Assembly (NCBI RefSeq): GCF_014384805.1
Contig: NZ_JACRSS010000004.1
Span: forward strand, 1-64,000
Source: Guopingia tenuis
Lineage (GTDB): Bacteria; Bacillota; Clostridia; Christensenellales; Christensenellaceae
Reading direction: 5' to 3'
DNA length: 64,000 nt
Part shown: positions 50,402 to 59,133 of the stretch, piece after piece
Layout: each line of letters starts with the position of its first letter
Numbering within the stretch: the stretch's first letter is position 1
Translations under genes and position numbers: made by a program
The notes under the pieces: model-generated
What the model was told of the DNA's origin: nothing
Seen by the model: the letters and a program-made list of their open reading frames with translations, nothing else
Databases searched by the model: none

Positions 50402-51826
50402 ATGCTATTTGATACCAGTGTGCAGGAACTGAAATATAAGGTCTTAAAAGAGGTTGCAACCTTGGCTTATGAAGACAGGCTGCAGGATGAGATCTATGAG
50501 ATCCCGGAGCGCATCATGCCGGGGCCGAACGCCACGCTGCGTTGCTGCATCTATAAGGAGCGGGCCATCATCAGCGAGCGGGTGCGCCTGGCGATGGGCG
50601 GCGACCGCCGGATCAAAAACGTCATTGAGGTGCTGAAAACCGCCTGCGACGAATGCCCCATTACGCAGATCAGCGTGACCGAGGCATGCCGCGGCTGCGT
50701 GGCACACCACTGCATGAACAACTGCCCCAAGGGGGCGATCTCCATCGTCAATCACCGGGCTGTGATCGACCATGATAAATGTGTGCTCTGCGAAAAATGT
50801 GTCAAATCCTGCCCATATTCCGCCATCCGCAAATCCCTGCGTCCGTGCGAAAACGCATGTAAGGTCAAGGCGATCTCCATGGATGCGGATAAAAAGGCGA
50901 AAATCAACGATGAAAAATGTATCGCCTGCGGGGCGTGCGTATACCAATGCCCCTTTGGCGCGATGATGGATAAATCCTTTATTCTGGATACCATCAAAAT
51001 CCTCCGGGGTTCGGAAAATAACACAAAATACCAGGTATTTGCCGTAGTAGCCCCCTCGATTTCCGGCCAGTTTAACGTCCCCATGGGGCAGGTGGTTTCG
51101 GGCATCAAGAAGCTGGGGTTCTACAGCGTCGTGGAAGCCGCGCTGGGCGCGGATATGGTGGCCTATAAAGAAGCGGCGGAGCTGGCGGAAAAGGGATTTT
51201 TGACGAGTTCCTGCTGCCCGGCGTTTGTGCGCTATATTGAAACGCAGTTCCCCAAGCTGGTGGATAAGATCTCCCATAACCTTTCGCCGATGGCGACCAT
51301 CGGGAAATATATCAAGGAGATGCACCCGGGCTGCAAGATCGTGTTCATTGGGCCCTGCACGGCGAAAAAGGCCGAAATTCAAAAGGACAGCGTGAAGGAT
51401 TATATCGATAACGTCATTACTTTTGAGGAATTGCAGGCGCTGTTCGACAGCCGGGAAATCCCTCTGGGCGAGCTGCCGGAGGAGGTTTTGGACAACGCGT
51501 CGTATTATGGCCGGATCTTTGCCCGGAGCGGCGGCCTGACAGACGCGGTGGCCCAGGCGCTCAAAGAACAGGGCATCACGGAGGAACAGTTCAAGCTGAA
51601 CGCCGTGTCCTGCAGCGGGATTCAGGAATGCCGCACGGCTCTTTTGAAGGCCAACAAAGGTGTGCTGAAGGAGAATTTCATTGAAGGCATGGCCTGCGTT
51701 GACGGCTGCATCGGCGGGGCGGCCTGCCTGACTCACGGCCCCAAGGACCGGGCGGCTGTCGATAAATACGGAAAAGAGGCTATGGAGAAGAACATTACAG
51801 ACGCAGTGAGCGTCTTGGAAATCTGA
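50402..51826 (+). CDS. Monomeric [FeFe] hydrogenase, group B-like
   Basis: 474 residues. An N-terminal domain (1-85) is followed by ferredoxin motifs: CRGCVAHHCMNNCP near 96-109, CVLCEKCVKSCP near 127-138 and CIACGACVYQCP near 173-183, plus an extra C149/C153 pair. The H-cluster region has SCCPAF (C271/C272), GPCTAKK (C319) and ACVDGCIGG (C432, C436), so all cluster ligands are present. The TSCCP form and the absence of a classical N-terminal [2Fe-2S] domain put it near group B hydrogenases of clostridia (CpIII-like), whose physiological direction is debated. A ferredoxin-linked role fits the bifurcating operon at 17-30 kb. Confidence 0.82.
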   Translation: MLFDTSVQELKYKVLKEVATLAYEDRLQDEIYEIPERIMPGPNATLRCCIYKERAIISERVRLAMGGDRRIKNVIEVLKTACDECPITQISVTEACRGCVAHHCMNNCPKGAISIVNHRAVIDHDKCVLCEKCVKSCPYSAIRKSLRPCENACKVKAISMDADKKAKINDEKCIACGACVYQCPFGAMMDKSFILDTIKILRGSENNTKYQVFAVVAPSISGQFNVPMGQVVSGIKKLGFYSVVEAALGADMVAYKEAAELAEKGFLTSSCCPAFVRYIETQFPKLVDKISHNLSPMATIGKYIKEMHPGCKIVFIGPCTAKKAEIQKDSVKDYIDNVITFEELQALFDSREIPLGELPEEVLDNASYYGRIFARSGGLTDAVAQALKEQGITEEQFKLNAVSCSGIQECRTALLKANKGVLKENFIEGMACVDGCIGGAACLTHGPKDRAAVDKYGKEAMEKNITDAVSVLEI

Positions 51827-51838
51827 AAGGGATAAAAG

Positions 51839-51868
51839 AAAGAGACGGCCCGGAGGCCGTCTCTTTTT
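51839..51868 (+). terminator. Terminator after the hydrogenase gene
   Basis: AGAGACGGCC, loop CGGA, GGCCGTCTCTTTTT. It lies 12 bases after the stop. Confidence 0.9.
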
Positions 51869-51949
51869 CGTTGAAAAAAGCCCTTTCCGAAAAGGAAAAG
51901 GCAAGAAATAAAAAACTGCGTCGTAAACGGGCCAAAGTCATATTTTCTT

Positions 51950-52525
51950 CTATTTTTCCGTGAGGCCATACCAGAGGGCTTCCCGGCTGGTGGAAATGGC
52001 GACGGCGCCGCTTTTCAGGGCCGCCAGGGCCTGGGCGCTTTCCTCAATCATGCCGCCGGCGACGATGGGAACCAAAACACGCTGCCGCAGTTTGGCGATG
52101 ATGCCGGGCAGCAGACCGGGCATGACTTCAACCAACGCCGGATGACAGGCGGAAATCCCCTGCACGCCAGTGTGAAAGGCACTGGCGTCAATCATAAAGA
52201 TGCGAAGCACACCCTGCAGGCCGCAGTCGGCCGCCAGCTTGATGGTGGCGGGGCGGGTGGAGATGATGCCATGGGGGCGCACGGTTCTGGACATATAGAG
52301 GATCCCCTGTTTATCCGGCTTTAGTCCATCCACGAGATCCACATGGACAAATACCCGCTTGCCGGCCCGCTTGATCTGCTGCACCTTATCCGGCAGATCG
52401 ATAATGCTGCCGGAGAGCAAGAAAACCACCTTCGCCGGGGAGAGACAGGCCGCCTCTAAGCTGCGGGTGTCCTTTACTGCGGCGATGACCGGGCTGGATT
52501 GCAAAATTTCCTTCAAAAAAACCAC
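51950..52525 (-). CDS. glpP: Glycerol-3-phosphate-responsive antiterminator GlpP
   Basis: 191 residues of the GlpP family: VIAAVKDTRSLEAACLSPAKVVFLLSG at the N-terminus, VFVHVDLVDGLKPD, GIISTRP, and the phosphate-binding end PIVAGGMIEESAQALAALKSGAVAISTS in a TIM barrel. With glycerol-3-phosphate bound it keeps RNA polymerase going through a leader terminator of glp mRNAs. It is the last gene of a glp operon whose leader has such a terminator (55613-55645), so it probably regulates its own operon. Confidence 0.93.
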   Translation of the reverse strand: MVFLKEILQSSPVIAAVKDTRSLEAACLSPAKVVFLLSGSIIDLPDKVQQIKRAGKRVFVHVDLVDGLKPDKQGILYMSRTVRPHGIISTRPATIKLAADCGLQGVLRIFMIDASAFHTGVQGISACHPALVEVMPGLLPGIIAKLRQRVLVPIVAGGMIEESAQALAALKSGAVAISTSREALWYGLTEK

Positions 52526-52535
52526 CTCAAGGGTA

Positions 52536-52880
52536 TTATACCGACTTTGTTGCCTTTACGCAAACCCCGGTTCCGCAGATATTTTCCGCCACGATCGTAC
52601 CGATGGCGATGGGTGCATGGAGGCAGAGAGCTTTGATGGCCGCGACGCACTCGAAAACCATATCCTTGGGAACGCCGCTCTCGGTTTTGACAGACAAAGG
52701 CTCGCTGGCTCCCTGGACTTTCACCGAGCAGGTGACAATGCGCCTGGGGCAGGTTAGTTCCTCCCGGGCATATTCCTCGCCGCGCCGGCAGGTATTGCCG
52801 GTGACGAACAGCGTGTCGTCTATCAGCTCTGCCTGCAATTTGCATCCCATGGGGCAGCGGATACATATGAGTTCCTGCAT
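52536..52880 (-). CDS. DUF1667 protein of glycerol-3-phosphate oxidation
   Basis: 114 residues. CIRC and PMGC near 6-13, then CRRGEEYAREE and TCPRR near 41-55 give cysteines that may bind an Fe-S or Zn cluster; the remainder ends with a CGTGVCVKA. DUF1667 proteins almost always follow GlpA-type and FAD oxidoreductase genes, as here, and are thought to be the third subunit of the G3P dehydrogenase complex. It lies 3 bases after the oxidoreductase gene. Confidence 0.88.
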   Translation of the reverse strand: MQELICIRCPMGCKLQAELIDDTLFVTGNTCRRGEEYAREELTCPRRIVTCSVKVQGASEPLSVKTESGVPKDMVFECVAAIKALCLHAPIAIGTIVAENICGTGVCVKATKSV

Positions 52881-52883
52881 AAT

Positions 52884-54128
52884 CTATTCCTCCACATGAA
52901 GGGAGAGGCTTTCTCCCAGACTGTTCAAAAGTTCGGGCTTCAATACCAGCGTCTGCATCTCTCCCGGCGCCATGACCGGGCGTTTGAAGGAGGCGATGGT
53001 TTTTCCGCCGCTGGAAAGCACCAGGCGGGCCTGTTTATATACCCGGCGGGTGCGGAAGCGAAGGGTGATATTTTCGCGGAAGGATTCGCCCGTAAGGCGC
53101 TGGGGAACCGTGTAGGTAATTCCCTCTCCCGGCTGAATGGGAATTTCCCTGCCGTCTGCCGGGCGCGCCCCCTTGGCATAGGCCGCCGCAAACTGCCCGG
53201 CCACCGTGCTTTCCTCCGTGACATAGTCCACCAGGTCATGGACATGCAGCGTATTGCCGCAGATGAACAGGCCGGGGTGGGAGGTGGAGAAATGCTGATC
53301 TACCCGAACCTGGCTGCCCGCCAGTTCTGCTCCGGCCTTGGTGGCCAGCTCGACGGTGGGGATCAGGCCCACGGAGAGAAGCAGCGTGTCGCAGGGGATG
53401 ATCTCCTCGGTTCCTGGAATGGGGGACAGATTATCATCTACTTTTGCGATGGTGACGGCATCCACACGGTTCTTCCCGTGAATTTCCACGACCGTATGGG
53501 AGAGCAGCAGGGGGATGCCGAAATCGTCCAGGCATTGCTTGATGTTCCGGGCCAGGCCGCTGCTATAGGGCATAAGCTCGACGACCGCTTTCACTTTGGC
53601 CCCCTCTAGCGTCATGCGCCGGGCCATGATGAGGCCGATATCCCCCGAGCCCAGGATAACGCACTCCCGGCCGGGCAGATAGCCGTCGATATTCACATAT
53701 TTTTGGGCGGCGCCCGCCGTAATGACGCCGGCCGGACGGGTGCCCGGAATGCCGATGGCCCCGCGGGGGCGCTCCCGGCAGCCCGTGGAAAAGACGACAG
53801 CGCCGGCTTGAATCTCCAAAAGCCCCCGCTCTTTGCTGACGGCAAGCACCTGGCGGCCGGGGGATACATCCAAAACCAGCGTGTTCAGCAGCACTTCCAC
53901 CGGGGAATCTTGGATCTGGCGGATGAACCGATGCGCATATTCCGGGCCGGTCAGTTCCTCTTTGAAAATATGCAGCCCAAACCCGTTATGGATACACTGG
54001 TTCAAAATGCCCCCCAGCCGGGGCTCGGTTTCCAAAAGCAGGACGGAGGCGCCTTCTTTAGAGGCGGCAAGGGCCGCCGCCATTCCCGAAGGACCGCCGC
54101 CAATGACGGCAACATCATAATGCAGCAT
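52884..54128 (-). CDS. FAD-dependent NAD(P) oxidoreductase of glycerol-3-phosphate operon
   Basis: 414 residues from ATG 54128 (GGAGAACGCT upstream). The FAD motif GGGPSGMAAALAA near 9-21, the NAD-binding CVILGSGDIGLIMARRM near 155-170 and FICGNTLHVHDLVDYVTEES near 295 are typical of the pyridine-nucleotide-disulfide class without the redox disulfide. It is the second subunit of the GlpA-oxidoreductase-DUF1667 set in Firmicutes, passing electrons from GlpA. It follows glpA by 10 bases. The electron acceptor is unknown. Confidence 0.85.
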   Translation of the reverse strand: MLHYDVAVIGGGPSGMAAALAASKEGASVLLLETEPRLGGILNQCIHNGFGLHIFKEELTGPEYAHRFIRQIQDSPVEVLLNTLVLDVSPGRQVLAVSKERGLLEIQAGAVVFSTGCRERPRGAIGIPGTRPAGVITAGAAQKYVNIDGYLPGRECVILGSGDIGLIMARRMTLEGAKVKAVVELMPYSSGLARNIKQCLDDFGIPLLLSHTVVEIHGKNRVDAVTIAKVDDNLSPIPGTEEIIPCDTLLLSVGLIPTVELATKAGAELAGSQVRVDQHFSTSHPGLFICGNTLHVHDLVDYVTEESTVAGQFAAAYAKGARPADGREIPIQPGEGITYTVPQRLTGESFRENITLRFRTRRVYKQARLVLSSGGKTIASFKRPVMAPGEMQTLVLKPELLNSLGESLSLHVEE

Positions 54129-54138
54129 AGCGTTCTCC

Positions 54139-55566
54139 TTATCGAATGGGCCCAACGAGAATGTTGGAGCCCGGAGCATCTTTGAGAATTTCCGTGGGAT
54201 CGCATCCCAGCTCCCGGGCCAGGATTTCTAGAATGACCGGGCCGCAGAAACCGCCCTGGCATTTCCCCATACCGGCACGGGTGCGGCGTTTCACGCCGTC
54301 CACCGTTCGCGCTCCCCGGCGGATGGCTTCTAATACTTCGGCCTCGGAAACCTGCTCGCAGCGGCAGATAATATGGCCATAGAGAGGATTCTCCGCAATG
54401 GCCTGGCGGCGCTGTTCATTCGTCATGGTGCGGAAGGAACGGATCGCCGGGCGATGAGGCTGAAAATTGTCCTTTTTTTTCGCTCCGCAGTAAGCCGCGA
54501 TCTGCCGGGAAAGGTCTTCCGCAATGGCGGGCGCGGAGGTCAGGCCGGGGGACTCAATGCCCACGGCGTCAAACAGCCCGGGAACATCCGGCGCCGAGCC
54601 GACGATAAAATCGTCTCCTCCCTCAATCAGATGGGCGCGCAGCCCGGTGAAGCCGGTGATAAAGCGGTTTTTGGGGAAATTATCCCAGCTCTCCGCCGCC
54701 TTTTTCAAGATAAAAGCCCGGCCTTCGGCAGTGGTAGAGGTATCCTCCTTGTCAGTGCTGTCCAGGGAAGTGGGGCCGAGATAGAGGTTTCCATCCACAG
54801 TGGGACTGATGAGCACTCCCTTGCCCATGGGGGTGGGGAGGGTGAAAATTGTCCGGGTGAAAAAAGCCCCGGCGGCATTGTCCATCAGCTGATATTCACC
54901 CCGGCGGGGCTGGATGCGGTAAGGAACCCGGCTCAGCAGATTATGAATGGCGTCGGAATACAGTCCGGCGGCGTTAAGGATTGTCCGGGCATGGTATATC
55001 TTTTCGCCTGCCGTTATGGCAAAGCCGCCGTCCTCCCGGCGGATCTGGGTGACGGGTGCGTTAAAGATAAATTCCGCGCCGTTTTCCCGGGCATTTTCGC
55101 CGCAGGCAATGCAGAACTCATAGGGACAGGTAATGCCGCCGGTTTTGGCATAGAGCGCGCCCCTGCAGGCCGGTGAAAGATTTGGTTCCAGAGAATGAAG
55201 AGCATTTTCATCCAAAAGCTCCATGTCCGGGACGCCGTTCTGCACTCCCCGGTCATAGAGAGCCTGAAGGCCGGGAAGATCCCCGTCATCATGGCAGACG
55301 ATAAGAGAGCCATTTTGGATAAAGGGAAATTCCAGCTCCCTTGCCCAAAGGGGATAGAGGGCATTGCCGCGGACGTTGTATTTTGCTTTGTTTGTTCCCG
55401 GCTTCGCGTCATAGCCGGCATGCACAATGCCACTGTTGGCGCGGGTGGCACCGGCGGCAAAGTCGTTTTGCGCTTCCAGGCCCAAAACGCGCAGATGATA
55501 GCGGGACAGCTCCCGGGCGCAGGCGGCCCCGGTGATCCCGAGTCCGATGATGGCGACGTCAACCAT
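54139..55566 (-). CDS. glpA: Anaerobic glycerol-3-phosphate dehydrogenase-type FAD enzyme
   Basis: 475 residues from ATG 55566 with AGGAG upstream. FAD-binding GLGITGAACAREL at the N-terminus, the DAO-family body (ANSGIVHAGYDAKPGTNKAKY; YLGPTSLDS) and the C-terminal BFD-like [2Fe-2S] domain (CRCEQVSEAEVLEAIRRGA, GKCQGGFCGP) match GlpA of the three-part G3P dehydrogenase. It oxidises glycerol-3-phosphate to dihydroxyacetone phosphate. First gene of the operon, under promoter and leader terminator at 55613-55757, read through with help of GlpP. Confidence 0.88.
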   Translation of the reverse strand: MVDVAIIGLGITGAACARELSRYHLRVLGLEAQNDFAAGATRANSGIVHAGYDAKPGTNKAKYNVRGNALYPLWARELEFPFIQNGSLIVCHDDGDLPGLQALYDRGVQNGVPDMELLDENALHSLEPNLSPACRGALYAKTGGITCPYEFCIACGENARENGAEFIFNAPVTQIRREDGGFAITAGEKIYHARTILNAAGLYSDAIHNLLSRVPYRIQPRRGEYQLMDNAAGAFFTRTIFTLPTPMGKGVLISPTVDGNLYLGPTSLDSTDKEDTSTTAEGRAFILKKAAESWDNFPKNRFITGFTGLRAHLIEGGDDFIVGSAPDVPGLFDAVGIESPGLTSAPAIAEDLSRQIAAYCGAKKKDNFQPHRPAIRSFRTMTNEQRRQAIAENPLYGHIICRCEQVSEAEVLEAIRRGARTVDGVKRRTRAGMGKCQGGFCGPVILEILARELGCDPTEILKDAPGSNILVGPIR

Positions 55567-55612
55567 AAAAACGGCTCCTTTCCTCGCTGGCCCGTCCCGC
55601 TGGCCGGACAAA

Positions 55613-55645
55613 CAAAAAACATACATCAACAAAAGCGATGTATGT
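55613..55645 (-). promoter_or_regulatory. Leader terminator/attenuator of the glp operon
   Basis: On the minus strand ACATACATC, 9-base loop, GATGTATGT, then TTTTTT, placed about 50 bases before the glpA start and after the promoter. A terminator inside the leader with glpP in the same operon is the textbook GlpP antitermination layout. Confidence 0.8.
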
Positions 55646-55728
55646 TTCTCTTTTTCTCTGCCAACATCAGCGGGGACGGATTATGATTGGGATATTTCGT
55701 CGAAAATATCCGTATTTTTCTATTATTT

Positions 55729-55757
55729 ATTATGCCCGCAGAAAAAAACTTTGTCAA
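55729..55757 (-). promoter_or_regulatory. Promoter of the glp operon
   Basis: Minus strand TTGACA (55757-55752), 17 bases, CATAAT (55734-55729). It overlaps the upstream region of the divergent NadE-PncA gene, whose TATAAT is at 55784-55789. Confidence 0.8.
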
Positions 55758-55834
55758 TACTGGATTTTCCCCAAAAAAAGGATATAATAGAGAAGTGTAT
55801 AGGAAGAATGCCTGGGAATGGAGTGAAGAGAGAT

Positions 55835-57226
55835 ATGAAAATGAAGCAAAGAGAGATTTTAAACGCTCTGCCGCTGGATTTCCGGCGGGATTGCCAGACT
55901 CAGGAGGAATACCTGGACAAGAAGATAGAGGAAATCAAGGCGGCGATCCGGGAATACCTGAAAAATACAGGGCTTCGGGGATATATGCTGGGATTGTCCG
56001 GCGGGATCGACAGCTTCGCTGCGGCGGCCCTGGCGGCGGATGCGGTGAAGGAGATCAGTGGTGTTCTCTATCTGCTGCTGCTTCCCAACGGCGAGCAGGC
56101 GGATATGGCGGATTCCATCCAGTGCCGGGATGCGCTTCTGGCCCGGTTTGACAATATCGAGGCGGCCACCGTCTCCATCGAAAACGCCTATGCCGGCGTG
56201 CTCGCGGATATCTCCTCCTGCCCCTTTTATGATCCGGAGAACCGCTATGCGCTGGGCAACACCCAGGCACGGCTGCGGATGGTGGAGCAATATGCCCTGG
56301 CGAAAAATCTGCTGGTGATAGGCACCGACCATGCCACCGAAAATGTGACGGGGTATTTCACAAAATATGGCGACGGCGGCAGCGATTTCAACCCGCTGGA
56401 TGGCCTCATCAAGCCGGATATCTATGCCATCGCCGCGCGGTATGGCGCGCCGGAATGCGTCATGAAAAAAGCACCGGCGGCGGGGCTCGGCATTTCCTCT
56501 TCGGACGAGGAGGAACTGGGCATCCGCTATGAGGAACTGGCTCTCTATCTGCAGGGTAACCTGATCGATAAGGAGAAGATGCAGCGCATCGTGTCCCTTT
56601 ATGAGCGCGCGGAGCACAAGCGGCATATGCCCGCCTCCCCCATGAACACCTGGTGGAAGGGTAAAGCCGAGGACACTACCCATGTGGTGGTGGATATGAT
56701 TCACGCCTTTGTGGACGGAAGCATGGCCTGCCAGGGTGCGGAGGAGGCCGTGGCCTATACCTGCGGCTATATGGACGCCCACCCGGAAATGCGGGTGCTC
56801 TATGTGGGCGACTGCCATCCGGCGGAGCACTGCTCTTTCAAGGAAAACGGCGGCGAGTGGTCGGCCCATGCTGTTCAGGGGACAGAGGACAGCACATGGC
56901 CGGAGGCGTTTTATCAGATCCATAAAACCATCAACACGCCTCTTGTGCGCTATAATGTCTTTTGCAAGGGAACCGACCCCATGCGGGAGGAATATTCCGG
57001 CTTCAACGCCCAAAACGAATTCTATGGCGCGCTGAAATATAACCTGACCCGCCGGGTCGTCGTGAGCGGGATTGCCACGGAATACTGCGTGAAAAATACC
57101 GTGATAGATTTATTGAAGAATGGATTTGAAGTGATTTTACTCGAAAAGGGTTTGGCCTATATTGACCGCGATGCCCATGAAAAGACGCTCCTGGAACTTA
57201 AAGAGATGGGAGCGAAACTGGTTTAG
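55835..57226 (+). CDS. NAD+ synthetase-nicotinamidase fusion (NadE-PncA)
   Basis: 463 residues from ATG 55835. Residues 1-270 are an NH3-dependent NAD synthetase: SGGIDS P-loop at 55-60, GNTQARLRM near 141, IGTDHATENVTGYFTKYGDGGSDFNPL near 162-188. Residues 281-463 are a nicotinamidase/isochorismatase-fold domain: Asp287 (VVDMIHAF), Lys378 (FCKGTD) and Cys418 (TEYCV) form the catalytic triad, with metal ligands in GDCHPAEHCSF. The first domain makes NAD from nicotinate adenine dinucleotide, the second makes nicotinate and ammonia from nicotinamide. The fusion places both ends of NAD salvage, and an ammonia source and user, on one chain. Both active sites look intact. Confidence 0.88.
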   Translation: MKMKQREILNALPLDFRRDCQTQEEYLDKKIEEIKAAIREYLKNTGLRGYMLGLSGGIDSFAAAALAADAVKEISGVLYLLLLPNGEQADMADSIQCRDALLARFDNIEAATVSIENAYAGVLADISSCPFYDPENRYALGNTQARLRMVEQYALAKNLLVIGTDHATENVTGYFTKYGDGGSDFNPLDGLIKPDIYAIAARYGAPECVMKKAPAAGLGISSSDEEELGIRYEELALYLQGNLIDKEKMQRIVSLYERAEHKRHMPASPMNTWWKGKAEDTTHVVVDMIHAFVDGSMACQGAEEAVAYTCGYMDAHPEMRVLYVGDCHPAEHCSFKENGGEWSAHAVQGTEDSTWPEAFYQIHKTINTPLVRYNVFCKGTDPMREEYSGFNAQNEFYGALKYNLTRRVVVSGIATEYCVKNTVIDLLKNGFEVILLEKGLAYIDRDAHEKTLLELKEMGAKLV

Positions 57227-57305
57227 CCCATGCGGCAAAGAGGGAAAGGGAAGATGGATTCGACGACACAATGCAGGAAAAAAAGGAATCGGAGGAGCCA
57301 TTGAT

Positions 57306-58103
57306 TTGAGCAGAGGAAATGAGGAAAGCGTATTCGCGGAGGAACGCAAGCATCTGATTGTGGAGCTGGTCAACAAGCAGGTAAAGACCACAGTGGCGCA
57401 GCTCTGCGATGAATTTAAAGTATCCCCGGCGACCGTCCGCAACGATTTGCGGGAGCTGGAATTTGCCGGGCTTTTGAAGCGGACCCATGGCGGGGCCATC
57501 AGCAACCGAAAGACCAATTATGAACCGACGTTCTATGAAAAGCTGGTGGAGCGCATCGATGAAAAGCGGGCGATTGCCGAGGCGGCGGCGGCCATGGTGC
57601 AGGATGGGGACACGGTTGCCATCGACAGCGGCACCACCACCCTGGAGCTGGCCAAGCACCTGACCCATGTGCAGAACCTGACGGTTGTCACCTATGATTT
57701 GCAGGTGGCGACTTTTCTGGAACGGAACTCCCAGGCGACCATCATTCTCATGGGCGGCATTCTGCGCCGGGACCTGTTCTATACCTCCGGCCCCATGACC
57801 ATCACGGCCCTTCAGGGCTTGAACGTAGACCGGGTGTTTCTCTCCACCAACGGTGTCGCAGCGGGAAAGGGAGTCACCTCTCCCAATATGGACCAGGCCA
57901 AGCTCAAGGAGGAAATGGTGCATATCGGGGACGACGTGATCCTTCTGGCCGATCATACAAAGCTGGGAAAAGCCGCGTTTATCAAATTTGCGGACTTATC
58001 GGAGGTGGACGTTCTGTATACGGACGACCGGGCCGACGAGCGCATTGTGGAGGAGCTGCGGAGCGAGGGATTGGAAATTGAGGTCGTAAGTGTGGAAAAA
58101 TAG
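57306..58103 (+). CDS. DeoR-family transcriptional regulator
   Basis: 265 residues. TTG 57306 is chosen as start, with CGGAGGAG about 10 bases upstream; the open frame to the left overlaps the previous gene and has no ribosome site. The DeoR HTH is seen in ERKHLIVELVNKQ and VAQLCDEFKVSPATVRNDLRELE with GLLKRTHGGAI, followed by a sugar-phosphate sensor domain (DSGTTTLELAKHL, VFLSTNGVAAGKGVTSPN, HTKLGKAAFIKFADLSEVD). It might govern the sugar-acid operon at 59.1 kb or the NAD gene; neither has an obvious operator. Confidence 0.9.
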   Translation: MSRGNEESVFAEERKHLIVELVNKQVKTTVAQLCDEFKVSPATVRNDLRELEFAGLLKRTHGGAISNRKTNYEPTFYEKLVERIDEKRAIAEAAAAMVQDGDTVAIDSGTTTLELAKHLTHVQNLTVVTYDLQVATFLERNSQATIILMGGILRRDLFYTSGPMTITALQGLNVDRVFLSTNGVAAGKGVTSPNMDQAKLKEEMVHIGDDVILLADHTKLGKAAFIKFADLSEVDVLYTDDRADERIVEELRSEGLEIEVVSVEK

Positions 58104-58110
58104 GCAGATA

Positions 58111-58140
58111 AAAAACAGGAGCTATATAGCTCCTGTTTTT
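58111..58140. terminator. Bidirectional terminator between DeoR and lipoprotein genes
   Basis: AAAAACAGGAGCTA joined to its complement with TTTTT on the plus side. It lies between convergent genes. Confidence 0.85.
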
Positions 58141-58154
58141 TGCTTGCCCCGAGA

Positions 58155-58781
58155 TCAGGAAAGAGGGGTTATGCCGGAAACCAGGGCCTCAATATCTGCG
58201 CTGTTCCCGGGAGTATAGGAGGCCGTCAGACAGGCCATATATGTATCCTTGCTCAGCAGATAGGTTTTCTGTTCAACCGTGTTTCCCTGGGAGACTGCCG
58301 TCATGGAATGGCAGAGCCACTCCTGCCCGCCGATGGAAACGCTGGTTTCTTCGCCAAAGGTGACCTGGATGTTTTCCATCTTTTCCAGCTGGAGCTTTAC
58401 GGCGGAGAGATACTCTTCCTCCGACAGGGAGGAGGAGAGTTTCTCTACATTGAAAGAAATATTGGAGAGCGTTTTTTCGTTATAGACGAAAAATTCATAG
58501 GAAACCCGCTGTTTCAGGCTGCTGGCATCTGCGCCTATGCCCTGGGCCACCGTATCCATCGCGACTCCCATGCGTTCCGCCAGCTCCTCATCCGTATCCG
58601 CTTTCCAATCCTCCGGCAGCGTCAGCTGGATGCCAAAAAACGTATTTTTATAGACGCCGTTGTTCCAGGTTCCCCGCTCATAAGCAGGGGAAGCGTCATT
58701 GGACGGCGCGCATCCCGCCAAAAGGGCGAAGAGCAGGAAGAGAGAGGCCAAACAAGCGATTCTTTTGCAATTTTTTTTCAT
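58155..58781 (-). CDS. Hypothetical lipoprotein
   Basis: 208 residues from ATG 58781 (AAGGAG upstream). Signal MKKNCKRIACLASLFLLFAL ends in the lipobox LAGC, so it is a surface lipoprotein. The mature part has YKNTFFGIQLTLPEDWKADTDEEL near 45-70 and a beta-rich second half (TFGEETSVSIGGQEWLCHS, QKTYLLSKDTYMACLT), resembling PsbP-like or DUF-type small lipoproteins of clostridia. No catalytic motif is seen. Function unknown. Confidence 0.7.
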   Translation of the reverse strand: MKKNCKRIACLASLFLLFALLAGCAPSNDASPAYERGTWNNGVYKNTFFGIQLTLPEDWKADTDEELAERMGVAMDTVAQGIGADASSLKQRVSYEFFVYNEKTLSNISFNVEKLSSSLSEEEYLSAVKLQLEKMENIQVTFGEETSVSIGGQEWLCHSMTAVSQGNTVEQKTYLLSKDTYMACLTASYTPGNSADIEALVSGITPLS

Positions 58782-59133
58782 AGAAAGACTCCTTATACAT
58801 GCCATCGAGGCAGCGGTTTATACATCATCCTCATGGTATCCGCCCGGATGGCGGCTGTCAAGGATTTATTATAAAATGAATCCGTAGGCTAAAAGAATTC
58901 AGATTCCCGCAAAAACCGCGGCAGAGGGAGGAATACAATGGAATCAGGGAAAATGTTTCTTTCTCTATGTGCGGGGCAAAAGTGGCATTTGTTGCAAAAT
59001 TTTTAGGCGAAATTTATATTTATTTCACACAACACATATTGCATTTTTGCCATATGCTTGTTATAATAAGTCATAAGATTACTAACAACAGATCCATGAT
59101 ATAAAAAAGCAGACGGCAGGAGGGGAAACTGGA
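58782..59133. other. Intergenic region with the operon promoter
   Basis: About 350 bases between divergent genes. The only clear element is the promoter at 59039-59067; an AT-rich block (59000-59040) precedes it. Confidence 0.55.
59039..59067 (+). promoter_or_regulatory. Promoter of the sugar-acid-like operon
   Basis: TTGCAT 59039-59044, 17 bases, TATAAT 59062-59067, about 67 bases before the first gene. No catabolite-response element or obvious palindrome overlaps it. Confidence 0.8.
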
